Source: Methanosphaera sp. (lineage in GTDB: Archaea > Methanobacteriota > Methanobacteria > Methanobacteriales > Methanobacteriaceae). Taken from it: DNA of 15,257 nt. The notes beneath the pieces were generated by a model. The model did not search any database and was not told where the DNA came from. It saw only the letters and a list, made by a program, of their open reading frames with translations. Made by a program: the position numbers and the translations under genes. Location: positions 1-15,257 of the forward strand of contig JAFRMD010000045.1 of assembly GCA_017430835.1 (NCBI GenBank), read 5' to 3'. The stretch's first letter is position 1; the number at the start of each line of letters is the position of its first letter. This document shows, piece after piece, positions 6,262 through 15,064 of the stretch.

Positions 6262-7131
6262 TTAAATGCCTTCCATAATTCTTTCAATTGGAAGAACCAG
6301 TAAGTCTCTTGCCCCAATTTTCCTTAATTTATTAATTGTAGAAAATACTTCAGTTTCGGATATAACCGAATGTACTGCAACTACTGAATCAGAACCGTAT
6401 ACTTCAGATACTGTAGGTCCACCCATTCCTGGCATAACTTTTTTTACTTCCTCCAAATCCTTTTTGTGTACATTAGCCATTATTAACTTTTTACCTTCTG
6501 CATGAAGCACTCCAAGTATACCTGTCCTGATTGCATCAATTTTTTCATATTTGTTTTCGTAACTTTTCTTATTAGCTATTAATCTTACAGAACTTTCAAT
6601 TATTGTGTCAAGTTCCCTCAGATGATTCATCTTTAGTGTTGTTCCTGTACTGGTTAAATCTGCTATAACGTCAGCAACCCCAATTAATGGAGCTACTTCT
6701 GTTGCACCACTTAATGATAAAATTCTTGCATCAATATTATTTTCCTTTAAATACTGTGTAGTTAAAACTGGAAATTCTGTTGCTACAGTTTTAATATTTT
6801 TTAAATCTTCAACCGTGTTAAATCCAGATTCTTCAGGAGCTGCTATGACAAGTCGTGTCAAACCAAATTTTAAATCTTCCAAGTATTCTACATTTGCTTG
6901 TTTTTCTTGAATTAAATCATATCCTGTTATTCCTATATCTGCCGCCCCATCTTCAACATATTCTGGTATATCTGCTGCTCTCGTAAACATTACACTGATT
7001 TCTGGGTCAAATGTGTTTGAGAAAAGTTTACGGTTTGAGTTATCGGTTAAGCCTATCCCTGCTTTTTCCAACAAATTTACAGCTGGTCCACTGATTCTAC
7101 CTTTTGAGGGCAATGCTATTCTAACATTCAT
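6262..7131 (-). CDS. hisG: ATP phosphoribosyltransferase, long form (HisG)
   Basis: This 289-residue enzyme joins ATP and PRPP to phosphoribosyl-ATP, the first step of histidine biosynthesis. The start MNVRIALPSKGR is typical. DIGITGYD (65-72) belongs to the catalytic fold, and the PRPP loop with its DLTSTGTT block lies at 158-165. The last 80 or so residues, including PGMGGPTVSEVY (234-245), form the regulatory ACT-like domain of the long form, which in characterised enzymes binds histidine for feedback inhibition and needs no HisZ partner. GGAGG stands 6 to 7 bases before the ATG. hisG is the first gene of an operon with the FAH-family gene (13-base gap) and tfrA. No other his gene is present, so it is separated from the rest of its pathway here. 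Confidence 0.95.
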   Translation of the reverse strand: MNVRIALPSKGRISGPAVNLLEKAGIGLTDNSNRKLFSNTFDPEISVMFTRAADIPEYVEDGAADIGITGYDLIQEKQANVEYLEDLKFGLTRLVIAAPEESGFNTVEDLKNIKTVATEFPVLTTQYLKENNIDARILSLSGATEVAPLIGVADVIADLTSTGTTLKMNHLRELDTIIESSVRLIANKKSYENKYEKIDAIRTGILGVLHAEGKKLIMANVHKKDLEEVKKVMPGMGGPTVSEVYGSDSVVAVHSVISETEVFSTINKLRKIGARDLLVLPIERIMEGI

Positions 7132-7170
7132 TTTTTTCCTCCAATGATAAATTTTCCATGAAAACTAAAA

Positions 7171-7180
7171 TATTTATAAA
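7171..7180 (-). promoter_or_regulatory. Candidate TATA box for the hisG-FAH-tfrA operon
   Basis: The minus strand reads TTTATAAATA. Its centre is about 44 bases before the hisG ATG, which would put the transcript start near 7149 with a short leader that still includes the GGAGG site at 7138-7142. This spacing is ideal for an archaeal promoter. Confidence 0.45.
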
Positions 7181-7238
7181 AATTTATTTAAGTTATAAGA
7201 TAGTAATTATTATTATCTATTTTTATCAGAACATAATA

Positions 7239-7250
7239 TTATATTTAAAG
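7239..7250 (+). promoter_or_regulatory. Candidate TATA box for ribK
   Basis: TTATATTTAAAG lies about 45 bases before the ribK ATG, compatible with a short leader. The match to the consensus is only moderate and the surroundings are AT-rich. Confidence 0.3.
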
Positions 7251-7289
7251 ATAATAAGAAGAGTATTTGACAATAAATGAGGGTAGTAT

Positions 7290-7712
7290 ATGTTAAAGTT
7301 TGAAGGTGTTGTTACTTCTGGATTACAAAAAGCAGGAAATTTTATGAAAAAGCCAACTTATCGAAAACAATATTTGGAAAAATTGGGTTTCATCCCATTT
7401 TATGGAACTCTTAACATAAAATTAGACGATGATTTTGAAATTAATCTTAAAGAAGAATTCAATGAAGAACTAAAAATTATTCATGGAAATAATACATTAG
7501 GTGATGTTTACTTTTTAAATGCTGAAATTTTAACATATGACCAAAATATTAAGAAAAAAGGTGCTATTTTATTCCCTATTAAAACTGTACATAAAATTGA
7601 TACTATTGAATTTATTGCTTCTGAAAAATTAAGGGAAAGTATGATGTTAGAAGATAACACGAAAGTAATAATTCAATTGAACAAAAATCAAAAAACAACA
7701 AAAAATATTTAA
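7290..7712 (+). CDS. ribK: CTP-dependent riboflavin kinase (RibK, DUF120 family)
   Basis: This 140-residue archaeal riboflavin kinase makes FMN from riboflavin using CTP as phosphate donor; the characterised member is MJ0056 of Methanocaldococcus jannaschii, of similar length. Family blocks visible are GVVTSGLQKAGNF (6-18), the LGFIPFYGTLNIKL stretch (32-45), which holds the conserved GTLN loop, and the C-terminal LRESMMLEDNTKVII (114-128). The protein is a small cytoplasmic single-domain barrel without membrane segments. GAGGG lies about 6 bases before the ATG. It is divergent from hisG. The next gene, 95 bases downstream on the same strand, is unrecognised and may share the transcript, since I see no clear terminator in the gap. 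Confidence 0.9.
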   Translation: MLKFEGVVTSGLQKAGNFMKKPTYRKQYLEKLGFIPFYGTLNIKLDDDFEINLKEEFNEELKIIHGNNTLGDVYFLNAEILTYDQNIKKKGAILFPIKTVHKIDTIEFIASEKLRESMMLEDNTKVIIQLNKNQKTTKNI

Positions 7713-7807
7713 TAGATAGGAATAAAATAAAATAATAGAATAATATTTACTATCGAATATGAGGTTTTACAGAGAAAAAATATTTAACGTATTCCAGGAG
7801 GGATACA

Positions 7808-8233
7808 ATGGAAGATGACTATGAACTAATTACAAGTGCAAATGTTAACAAGTCCATGATAAGAAAAATTGGAGAAAACCAGTTCTTAAAAATAATTCCA
7901 ACAGAACGAAAAATTGAAATATCTACTATCGAACAAAAAAAGATAACCGAACCTATTACACAAAAAGATGAAGTAATTATGAATGGTTATCCAAAAAATG
8001 TTAAACTATATAGAAATTCAAGCCAAGACACCAAATATGAAACAACATGGGAAACTATTGACAATAAAACTTTTTCCATACCTTCATCAGATATTAAAAC
8101 TATGTATTCACTTTTAAAAGCAAAAGGGATAATTGTAGTTGATAATATGTTAAATCTATCAAATATTCTGGGAATGATTATTAAACGTAATACCCTCGAG
8201 AAAAAAATAGAATCAATTAAAGAGGAAATATAA
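7808..8233 (+). CDS. Unrecognised conserved-looking protein, 141 residues
   Basis: I do not recognise this protein. It is very likely a real gene: AGGAGGG (7796-7802), the strongest ribosome binding site in the window, lies 5 bases before the ATG, and the frame ends in a hairpin terminator region. The protein is rich in Lys, Ile and Glu, and has no signal peptide, membrane segment or Cys. It looks like two parts: an N-terminal part with predicted strands (about 18-50) and, after a polar linker around 60-92, a helical part (about 93-140) that ends in a short amphipathic Lys/Glu-rich helix. It follows ribK by 95 bases on the same strand. No function is proposed. Base composition resembles its neighbours, so there is no sign of recent transfer. 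Confidence 0.8.
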   Translation: MEDDYELITSANVNKSMIRKIGENQFLKIIPTERKIEISTIEQKKITEPITQKDEVIMNGYPKNVKLYRNSSQDTKYETTWETIDNKTFSIPSSDIKTMYSLLKAKGIIVVDNMLNLSNILGMIIKRNTLEKKIESIKEEI

Positions 8234-8284
8234 TGCTCTTTATTTCCTAAAAAAATAGAATTGAAGAAATTCTTTACTTTTTTC
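8223..8284. terminator. Tandem hairpins between convergent genes, bidirectional terminator
   Basis: Two perfect inverted repeats lie side by side. AGGAAATA (8223-8230) and TATTTCCT (8241-8248) form an 8-base-pair stem whose 10-base loop starts with the stop codon of the 141-residue gene. AGAATT (8257-8262) and AATTCT (8268-8273) form a 6-base-pair stem with a 5-base loop. On the plus strand a U7 run at 8278-8284 follows the second hairpin. On the minus strand a U7 run (A-run 8249-8255) follows it in the other direction. It can end both the plus-strand gene and the convergent amidotransferase gene at 8288. Confidence 0.65.
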
Positions 8285-8287
8285 TAA

Positions 8288-9790
8288 TTATTTTTTATAA
8301 ATATCCACTATTTCTTCAAATGACAAATATCCCCTGAATTCAGGAATTTCAGCTAGTTCTACAAACTTCATCACATCCAAATTTTTATTTACTACTTCCA
8401 TAGCTGCTTGAGTGAATGTTTCAAGTTGTAAATAATCTTCAGGAACTCTTCCCTTATTTTCTACAGTTGCCTTAGTAACTGCCCAGATATTCTCTTTGTC
8501 AATTCCTGATTTGTTTGATATGTAATCTGATGCATGACCAAATATGTCTTTATCATATACCCTATTTAATATCACTCCTTTAGTTTTTACATCCATTTTA
8601 TTTAAAAGATCTATATGTGCCTGTATATCTATAGCTGCTGTTTCAATTCCACCTTTACTTACACTTGAAACCATTATTACAGGAATGTTTCCAGCATGTG
8701 CAATTTCTGCAGTAGAATAAGGTACTTTTTCATTTAATAATCCCGTTGCAGCACTCATAACTCCTTCAACCAATACCAAATCATAACCTTTTCCTTTAAC
8801 TTGTTCTATTACCTCATCAAGAGGGGTCCAACCAATATTACCTATTTTTATTGAACCATAATCCTGGAGTTTTTCTTTATTTACATATAATGAGGGTGAT
8901 AAGTCCCGTATATCTGGACCAACTTTAACAACGTAAGTATGTATTCCTCTTTCTCTTAAAGCTCCCACTATCCCACTTGCTAAAAAAGTTTTTCCTGATT
9001 CTGAACCGGTACCCATTAACATTATCATTGGTGGAACATCTGGATGTTCTTTTTTAGGTGTGTAAATATTGCCTGTTTGAATACCTATTTCATGGAATAC
9101 TTTAGAGTGTAACTTTTCATTTCTTTGTTTAATTTCTTCATATTCACCTACAGCATCAAGATATTCTAAAATATTGTTTACTAAAACAGGATTATTATCC
9201 AAAAGTCCATGAATTGTAGTACCCAAAATGTTTCCTTTTTTATTCGTTACTCCAGATAATACTTTTTCAGGTTTGTACTTGTAATTTGATCTTTCTATGT
9301 TAGAACATATTACATTTTTATCGTTTGACACTATTTTACCATAAGTATGACAGTGAAAACCAGATACTGTTTGATTTTTTAACCCTTTTGTAAATAATGT
9401 TGAATCGTCAATTATTTCTGCATTAATTTTATTTGTGTTTATTAGAGGTTCAAAAGTTACATCAAGTAATCCTAAACCTTCCCTTATTATAGGTACTGGA
9501 GAATTCCGTCCAACATTTACTTGTTTTCCTAAAATTTGGAAACCCGCACACATTCCTAAAATAAATCCATCATTATCATTTATTAAATTAATTTCTTCAA
9601 TTACTTCCGGTGTGATTGACTCTGATTCTACAAGAGTTCCTCCAGGAATTATCAATCCATCCAATTCTTCATGTGCTTTTTTTCCATTTTCAATTGTTCC
9701 ATCGGGACCCACCACATTTGTAGGCAAGTGTCCAAAATTTTCATATAATGTTAATATTCCCTGTAATTCTAAAATTCCTATGTTTACCAT
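8288..9790 (-). CDS. CobQ/CbiA-like glutamine amidotransferase with swapped domain order
   Basis: A 500-residue protein with two domains. Residues 1-205 are a class I glutamine amidotransferase: the opening IGILELQG recalls PdxT, the oxyanion block LIIPGG is at 47-52, the nucleophile C81 is in GMCAGFQILG, and a CobQ-like H194 is in TTIHGLLD. Residues 255-410 are a dethiobiotin-synthetase/CbiA-type P-loop domain: GTGSESGKT (260-268), KVGPD (289-293), VEGVMSA (341-347) and VILNR (406-410), then a C-terminal tail. CbiA, CobQ and CfbB have the opposite order, with the P-loop domain first. The chemistry is probably ATP- and glutamine-dependent amidation of a carboxylate; the substrate is unknown and the gene stands alone. 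ATG at 9790 is chosen over TTG at 9802 because GGGG (9797-9800) sits 6 bases before the ATG. Cobyric or cobyrinic acid synthase labels would be overconfident. Confidence 0.75.
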   Translation of the reverse strand: MVNIGILELQGILTLYENFGHLPTNVVGPDGTIENGKKAHEELDGLIIPGGTLVESESITPEVIEEINLINDNDGFILGMCAGFQILGKQVNVGRNSPVPIIREGLGLLDVTFEPLINTNKINAEIIDDSTLFTKGLKNQTVSGFHCHTYGKIVSNDKNVICSNIERSNYKYKPEKVLSGVTNKKGNILGTTIHGLLDNNPVLVNNILEYLDAVGEYEEIKQRNEKLHSKVFHEIGIQTGNIYTPKKEHPDVPPMIMLMGTGSESGKTFLASGIVGALRERGIHTYVVKVGPDIRDLSPSLYVNKEKLQDYGSIKIGNIGWTPLDEVIEQVKGKGYDLVLVEGVMSAATGLLNEKVPYSTAEIAHAGNIPVIMVSSVSKGGIETAAIDIQAHIDLLNKMDVKTKGVILNRVYDKDIFGHASDYISNKSGIDKENIWAVTKATVENKGRVPEDYLQLETFTQAAMEVVNKNLDVMKFVELAEIPEFRGYLSFEEIVDIYKK

Positions 9791-9840
9791 AACATTCCCC
9801 AATTCTTTTTTTAATATATAGTATTACTATGTTTAGAATA

Positions 9841-9848
9841 ATATAAAA
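9841..9848 (-). promoter_or_regulatory. Candidate TATA box for the swapped-domain amidotransferase gene
   Basis: The minus strand reads TTTTATAT, about 54 bases before the ATG at 9790, giving a transcript start near 9819 and a leader of about 30 bases. A TATATA stretch nearer the gene is too close to leave room for the GGGG ribosome binding site. Confidence 0.35.
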
Positions 9849-9888
9849 GAATTATTTTTAAAAAGTTTAATATTATTAAATTATTTTG

Positions 9889-9897
9889 AAAAAAAAA
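9889..9897 (-). terminator. Oligo-U terminator after tRNA-Arg
   Basis: A run of nine A on the plus strand gives U9 in the transcript, starting 15 bases after the tRNA 3' end. A simple U-tract is the usual stop signal for archaeal tRNA genes. It also separates the tRNA from the amidotransferase gene that follows on the same strand. Confidence 0.6.
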
Positions 9898-9912
9898 GAA
9901 AATAATATTCAG

Positions 9913-9984
9913 TGCCCTGACGGGGATTTGAACCCCGGTAAAGGGATCCGCAGTCCCTCGTGATATCCGCTACACTACCAAGGC
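9913..9984 (-). tRNA. tRNA-Arg (anticodon GCG)
   Basis: A 72-base cloverleaf can be folded by hand. The 7-base-pair acceptor stem pairs GCCTTGG with TCAGGGC, with two G-U pairs. The D arm has a 3-base-pair stem, and the anticodon stem pairs AGGGA with TCCCT around loop CTGCGGA. A 4-base variable region follows, then the T arm CGGGG-TTCAAAT-CCCCG. Anticodon GCG reads the Arg codons CGC and CGT. The discriminator base is A and the CCA end is not encoded. There is no intron. This GC-rich island stands out sharply in the AT-rich surroundings. It lies between leuS and the amidotransferase gene, on the same strand as both. Confidence 0.95.
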
Positions 9985-10015
9985 ATAATATAACATTATT
10001 ATAAAATACTATAGT

Positions 10016-10026
10016 TATTTTTATAA
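10016..10026 (-). promoter_or_regulatory. Candidate TATA box for tRNA-Arg
   Basis: The minus strand reads about TTATAAAAATA, centred 37 bases before the tRNA 5' end, which would give a 5' leader of about 12 bases. A nearer TTTTATAA (10000-10007) would start transcription inside the tRNA and is less likely. Confidence 0.3.
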
Positions 10027-10052
10027 GTGCTTAATATTAAATTTTTCGTTTG

Positions 10053-10086
10053 AAAAAAAATATGTGAATAAAGGTAATCTTTATTC
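10053..10086 (-). terminator. Hairpin terminator overlapping the leuS stop codon
   Basis: GAATAAAG (10066-10073) and CTTTATTC (10079-10086) form a perfect 8-base-pair stem with a 5-base loop. The stem covers the leuS stop codon and the preceding codon. On the minus strand it is followed after a few bases by U8 (A-run 10053-10060). Confidence 0.65.
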
Positions 10087-12942
10087 TAAGAATATTGCAG
10101 GTTTATATGGTGTTGCATTCTGAGCTTTGTTTTGTGGATCATAAGTAGGTTCAGAATAAACCTCAATTTTAGCTCCTATTTCGTTTTCAAGATACTTTTT
10201 TGCATCAGTTATTATGCTAACTTCATCGATTTTTCCAACATAGTTGATTTTGTTGAATGTTTTACCAGTTTTTGCTGCGAATTTAGATAATTCTTTTTTG
10301 TTATCATAAATATTTGCTTTCATTGCTCTGCCAATTATCTCACCAACATTTGGTTTTCCAACTTCTTGTGCAATATCATATACTTCATACTTCCAGTCTG
10401 GAGCTGTGTATAAATGTACAGTTTCAGGTGTTGAATTAGTAATTTTAATGATCTCTTTAATATCTTTTGCTAAATCCCTTACTATTTCCTCACTTTTTTC
10501 AATTTTATCATCTATAACAGAATTATCATGTTTCGGCCAGGATATTGAAGATATGAAAATATCATCATCATTATATTTGTCCCATATTTCTTCTGTTGTG
10601 TATGGTATGAATGGTGACAATAACCTAATCCAAGTATTTACGATATATGTTAATGTTTCTTTTTCTTCAGATTCTATGTGAGTTATTCTGTTTAAATAAT
10701 GGTCAACATCTTTTCTAAATAAGAACAAACTTGCTTGTAAAGCTTTTCTTGTTTGGAAACCTTCTAATGCTTCTGAAGCTATTGCTATTTTTAGGTTTAC
10801 TTGACTGATTATCCATTTGTTTATTGCTTTGGTTACTTGTGGTATATTGTTTTCAAGTGTTAATTTTAAAGGTTCTCCTATTAAAGATTCAATCTTTTGA
10901 GGGAATTCCTGTATTGATTCTAATCTTCTTTGAATACCGTTAACTTCTTTTTCTCTCCAATCAAAGTCTTGCCATGGTTCTGCTGATGACATCAGGAATA
11001 ATCTTACTGTGTCTGCACCATACTTATCAATTGCTTCACTTAATAATATTACATTTCCTTTTGATGAGGACATTTTTTGTCCTTCAAGTAATCCCATACC
11101 GAATACCGTGATTCCTTTTGGCCAATATTTTTTAGGGAATATTGCTGCATGGTGGAACATGTGGAAGGATAAGTGATTTCCCACCAAGTCTTTTGCGGAT
11201 AATCTCCAATTTAATGGATACCAGTAATTAAATTCTTTTTGTATTTGTTCTGTTAATTCTGGTGAAATCTTGTTTACTGAACCATCATTTGCTCCGTCCT
11301 TGTTTAAAAATACTTTGTTGAAGAAAGCATCGTTTAAATCTTCGGGTTTTATGTCTTTCATATATTTTGCTATTGTGTAATATGACATGTAAATTGTTGA
11401 ATCGGTTAAAGGTTCAATAAGCCATTTTTCATCCCAAGGCATGTGTGTTCCTAATCCTAATCTTCTTGAACATGCCCAGTCTTCTAACCAGTCAAGATAA
11501 TATTCAAAGTTAGATTTTATTTCTTTTGGCACTACTTCTAGTTGATCTAGACATTCATGTGTTTGTTTAGTCCATTCTTCGTCAGAGTATTTTACAAACC
11601 ATTGATCATCTAATTCTTTTACTACACATTTTGTTCCACAACGACATATTACTGGTTTTTCAGCAAATTCGTATAGTTTATCAGCAATGTTTTCATTTAA
11701 GAATTTTTCAATCACTTTATCTCTTACATCTGCTACTCTTTGACCTTCAAATTCGCCAGTGTTTTCATTCATTATTCCTTTTGCATGTTCAGTTTTATAG
11801 GCTTCATTTGTTGCATCCTTAAGTTTTTTATCATCTTGATTTTGAACATTGAACTGGTCTAAAAAGTCTTTAGCAGGATATTCAGAATATCCTTTTAGTT
11901 TGACTAAGCTAATTATCTGGATATTGTCTATTTGTTCTTGAAGGTTGTATTTTTCTATCAATTCTTGGTTATTTTTTATATCTTCAAGTGCTATGTAATC
12001 AGCTGGTGCGTGTGCTGGTACTGAAAATACCACTCCAGTTGCATAATCAGGATTTACAAAGGATGCTGGGAATATTGGTAAAGGATTTCCATTCATTGGA
12101 TTTGTTACTGATTTACCTATGAAATCTTTAGGATTTACATCTTCAATTAGTTCCATTGATTCTTTTTGATGAATAATATTTCCAAATGCTTCTTTACTTA
12201 TTATCCATTTTTCATCATTGTATTTTACTTTGACATATTCCTCATCTGGATTTAACCAAAAGTTGGTAGCACCATATAATGTTTCTGGTCTGAATGTTGC
12301 TGCTACTAAGAAGTCATCACCAATTGGGAATTTGATTAATGTTAATTCATTTATGCCTACTCCTTCTCCTTCAAGTAAGTCATGATCCCCCACAGGGTTT
12401 TCATCGGATGGACAGTATTTTACTGGATGTGAACCTTTTCTTATTAATCCTTTGTCTTTTAATTGTCTTATTTGCCATCGGATAAATTGTTGGTAATGTG
12501 GATCTATTGTTCTGAATTCTCTTCTCCAATCAATTGAGTATCCCATATGTGTCATATCATCATGATATTCAGAACTGAAATATTTTACTATATATTCTGG
12601 ATCAACAAATTTTTTTAGTTCCTCTTCTGGTACTTGATGTACGTTTTTGTAAATGTCCATTGTCCATTTATCTTGTCTTTCAATTCTTTTAGCAATTCCT
12701 ACCACTGGTGCTCCCGTTACGTGCCATGCCATTGGGAATAGAACATTGTATCCCTGCATTCTTTTAAATCTTGCATATACATCAGGTACTGTGTAAGTTC
12801 GTCCATGACCTACATGCATTGCCCCACTAGGATAAGGAAATGCGACTGTCACATACATTTTTTTCCTATCATCAGGGTTTGATTCAAATAATTTCTCTTC
12901 TTGCCATTTATTTTGCCATTTCTTTTCTAATTCTGATACCAT
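10081..12942 (-). CDS. leuS: Leucyl-tRNA synthetase (LeuS), archaeal type
   Basis: This 953-residue class I synthetase attaches leucine to tRNA-Leu. The ATP-binding motifs are HVGH (43-46), the HIGH box just after PYPSG, and KMSSS (623-627), the KMSKS box in [10 protein letters not shown]. The CP1 editing domain, which hydrolyses mischarged tRNA, is intact: [10 protein letters not shown] (215-224, threonine-rich region) and [14 protein letters not shown] (303-316), whose D315 is the presumed editing Asp. Other synthetase blocks are CRCG (433-436) and [16 protein letters not shown] (484-499). Length matches archaeal LeuRS. The C-terminal region (about 800-953) contains the anticodon-binding helical bundle and the archaeal tail. 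GGAG lies about 9 bases before the ATG. It is transcribed alone, ending at a hairpin over its stop codon, upstream of tRNA-Arg. Confidence 0.97.
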   Translation of the reverse strand: MVSELEKKWQNKWQEEKLFESNPDDRKKMYVTVAFPYPSGAMHVGHGRTYTVPDVYARFKRMQGYNVLFPMAWHVTGAPVVGIAKRIERQDKWTMDIYKNVHQVPEEELKKFVDPEYIVKYFSSEYHDDMTHMGYSIDWRREFRTIDPHYQQFIRWQIRQLKDKGLIRKGSHPVKYCPSDENPVGDHDLLEGEGVGINELTLIKFPIGDDFLVAATFRPETLYGATNFWLNPDEEYVKVKYNDEKWIISKEAFGNIIHQKESMELIEDVNPKDFIGKSVTNPMNGNPLPIFPASFVNPDYATGVVFSVPAHAPADYIALEDIKNNQELIEKYNLQEQIDNIQIISLVKLKGYSEYPAKDFLDQFNVQNQDDKKLKDATNEAYKTEHAKGIMNENTGEFEGQRVADVRDKVIEKFLNENIADKLYEFAEKPVICRCGTKCVVKELDDQWFVKYSDEEWTKQTHECLDQLEVVPKEIKSNFEYYLDWLEDWACSRRLGLGTHMPWDEKWLIEPLTDSTIYMSYYTIAKYMKDIKPEDLNDAFFNKVFLNKDGANDGSVNKISPELTEQIQKEFNYWYPLNWRLSAKDLVGNHLSFHMFHHAAIFPKKYWPKGITVFGMGLLEGQKMSSSKGNVILLSEAIDKYGADTVRLFLMSSAEPWQDFDWREKEVNGIQRRLESIQEFPQKIESLIGEPLKLTLENNIPQVTKAINKWIISQVNLKIAIASEALEGFQTRKALQASLFLFRKDVDHYLNRITHIESEEKETLTYIVNTWIRLLSPFIPYTTEEIWDKYNDDDIFISSISWPKHDNSVIDDKIEKSEEIVRDLAKDIKEIIKITNSTPETVHLYTAPDWKYEVYDIAQEVGKPNVGEIIGRAMKANIYDNKKELSKFAAKTGKTFNKINYVGKIDEVSIITDAKKYLENEIGAKIEVYSEPTYDPQNKAQNATPYKPAIFLE

Positions 12943-13012
12943 AGAATTAAACTCCGTTATCTGTTGTAATAATAAACGTGAAAATAATAATTTTAATTGT
13001 TTATAATGATAA

Positions 13013-13021
13013 TATTTATAT
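13013..13021 (-). promoter_or_regulatory. Candidate TATA box for leuS
   Basis: The minus strand reads ATATAAATA, about 75 bases before the leuS ATG; the leader would be about 50 bases. Other AT-rich strings in this 168-base gap could serve instead. Confidence 0.3.
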
Positions 13022-13079
13022 CTGTTACAATATTTTAATTTAAGCTTTTTTTTTGAATTAAAAAGAATAAGTAATTAGT

Positions 13080-13085
13080 AAAAAA
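13080..13085 (-). terminator. U-tract terminator after nadE
   Basis: U6 on the minus strand, 25 bases after the nadE stop codon, followed by a second short U run. No strong hairpin precedes it; only a weak 4-base-pair stem can be drawn. Confidence 0.4.
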
Positions 13086-13110
13086 GTGGAGATGAAGATT
13101 TGTGTTTCAA

Positions 13111-13905
13111 TCATTTTTGAAGAATTGGTGCCGTATGCCTTTTATGTTCAGAATTTTGATATAAATTGATTATGCGTTCAACTTCTTGAGGACTTATTTC
13201 AAGTTTTTGTGCTATTTGTTGGACATTCAATCCTTCTTCCAAATAGAGATATAGTAACCTATCAAGGATTGGGTATGTCATGCCCAATTCCTTTTCATCT
13301 GCTTGTTCTGGCAATAATCCTGCAGATGGAGCTTTTTCTATTATTTCTATAGGTACTTCCAATTGTTTTGCAACTTGCTTTACTTCTTCTTTATATAAAT
13401 CTCCAATTGGTAATAAATCTACCCCACCATCACCGTATTTGGTGAAGTATCCTACGCTTATTTCTGTTTTGTTTCCTGTTCCTATTACCAGTGAATTATT
13501 TATTGTTGCATAATAATACAATATGCTCATTCTTATTCTTGGTTTAATGTTTGCTGATGCGAGTGTTGAATATTTATTTTCCAGATTGTTTGGGTTACAT
13601 AAATTAATGAAATTTACATGAAAATCTTCTATGGATATTGTTTTGGTTTCTATCCCCAATTGTTTAGCAACAACATTTGCATCATCTAAATCTTGTTTTG
13701 ATGTTGTTTTTGATGGAAGTATGAATCCCTTAACATTTTCTTTTCCTAAAGCTTTTACTGACAAAAATGCAACAACTGCAGAGTCTATTCCACCACTTAA
13801 TCCCAGAACAACTCCATTACAATGAGCATTTTGTACTGTTTCTTTTATGAAATTACATGCTTTATCAATAAATTTGTTTGCATCAAAATTAGGTAAATTT
13901 ATCAT
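13111..13905 (-). CDS. nadE: NH3-dependent NAD+ synthetase (NadE)
   Basis: This 264-residue enzyme converts nicotinate adenine dinucleotide to NAD+ with ATP and ammonia, the last step of NAD biosynthesis. The PP-loop SGGIDS (37-42) binds pyrophosphate. GTGNKTE (142-148), the FTKYGDGGVDLLPIGDLYK stretch (154-172) and the KAPSAGLLPEQADE block (191-204) are typical of the family. There is no glutaminase domain, so it is the short, ammonia-using form. The C-terminal 40 residues look like a helix-turn-helix, but similar endings occur in other archaeal NadE proteins. The ATG has AGGAT about 9 bases upstream, a modest site. It is divergent from get3 and ends about 170 bases before leuS on the same strand. 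Confidence 0.95.
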   Translation of the reverse strand: MINLPNFDANKFIDKACNFIKETVQNAHCNGVVLGLSGGIDSAVVAFLSVKALGKENVKGFILPSKTTSKQDLDDANVVAKQLGIETKTISIEDFHVNFINLCNPNNLENKYSTLASANIKPRIRMSILYYYATINNSLVIGTGNKTEISVGYFTKYGDGGVDLLPIGDLYKEEVKQVAKQLEVPIEIIEKAPSAGLLPEQADEKELGMTYPILDRLLYLYLEEGLNVQQIAQKLEISPQEVERIINLYQNSEHKRHTAPILQK

Positions 13906-14013
13906 GATATCTTATCCTAATAACTTCTAATGTTATTTATTACTTTAATCGATAATATAATTAGTGAATAATCATATAATTAAACTAACAAAAGTTTATT
14001 AAAAAATATTGAT

Positions 14014-14023
14014 AAATATAAAT
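14014..14023 (+). promoter_or_regulatory. Candidate TATA box for the get3 gene
   Basis: AAATATAAAT lies about 63 bases before the ATG, giving a transcript start near 14044 and a leader of about 37 bases that contains GGAGGT. The 175-base gap to nadE is AT-rich throughout. Confidence 0.3.
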
Positions 14024-14050
14024 TTATTAAAAATAGCAAAAAATCATTAA

Positions 14051-15064
<1,014 letters not shown>

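Noticed and set aside
6249..6317. N-terminal extension of the FAH-family protein from TTG at 6317
   Set aside because: It would overlap hisG by 56 bases, starts with an unusual codon, and the extra residues do not resemble the family start.
9791..9802. TTG at 9802 as start of the swapped-domain amidotransferase
   Set aside because: The GGGG stretch falls inside this extension and is correctly placed to serve ATG at 9790 instead.
13111..13240. Possible helix-turn-helix fused to the end of NadE
   Set aside because: Similar C-terminal helices with a conserved SEHKR-type ending are normal in archaeal NadE, so this is not a fusion.
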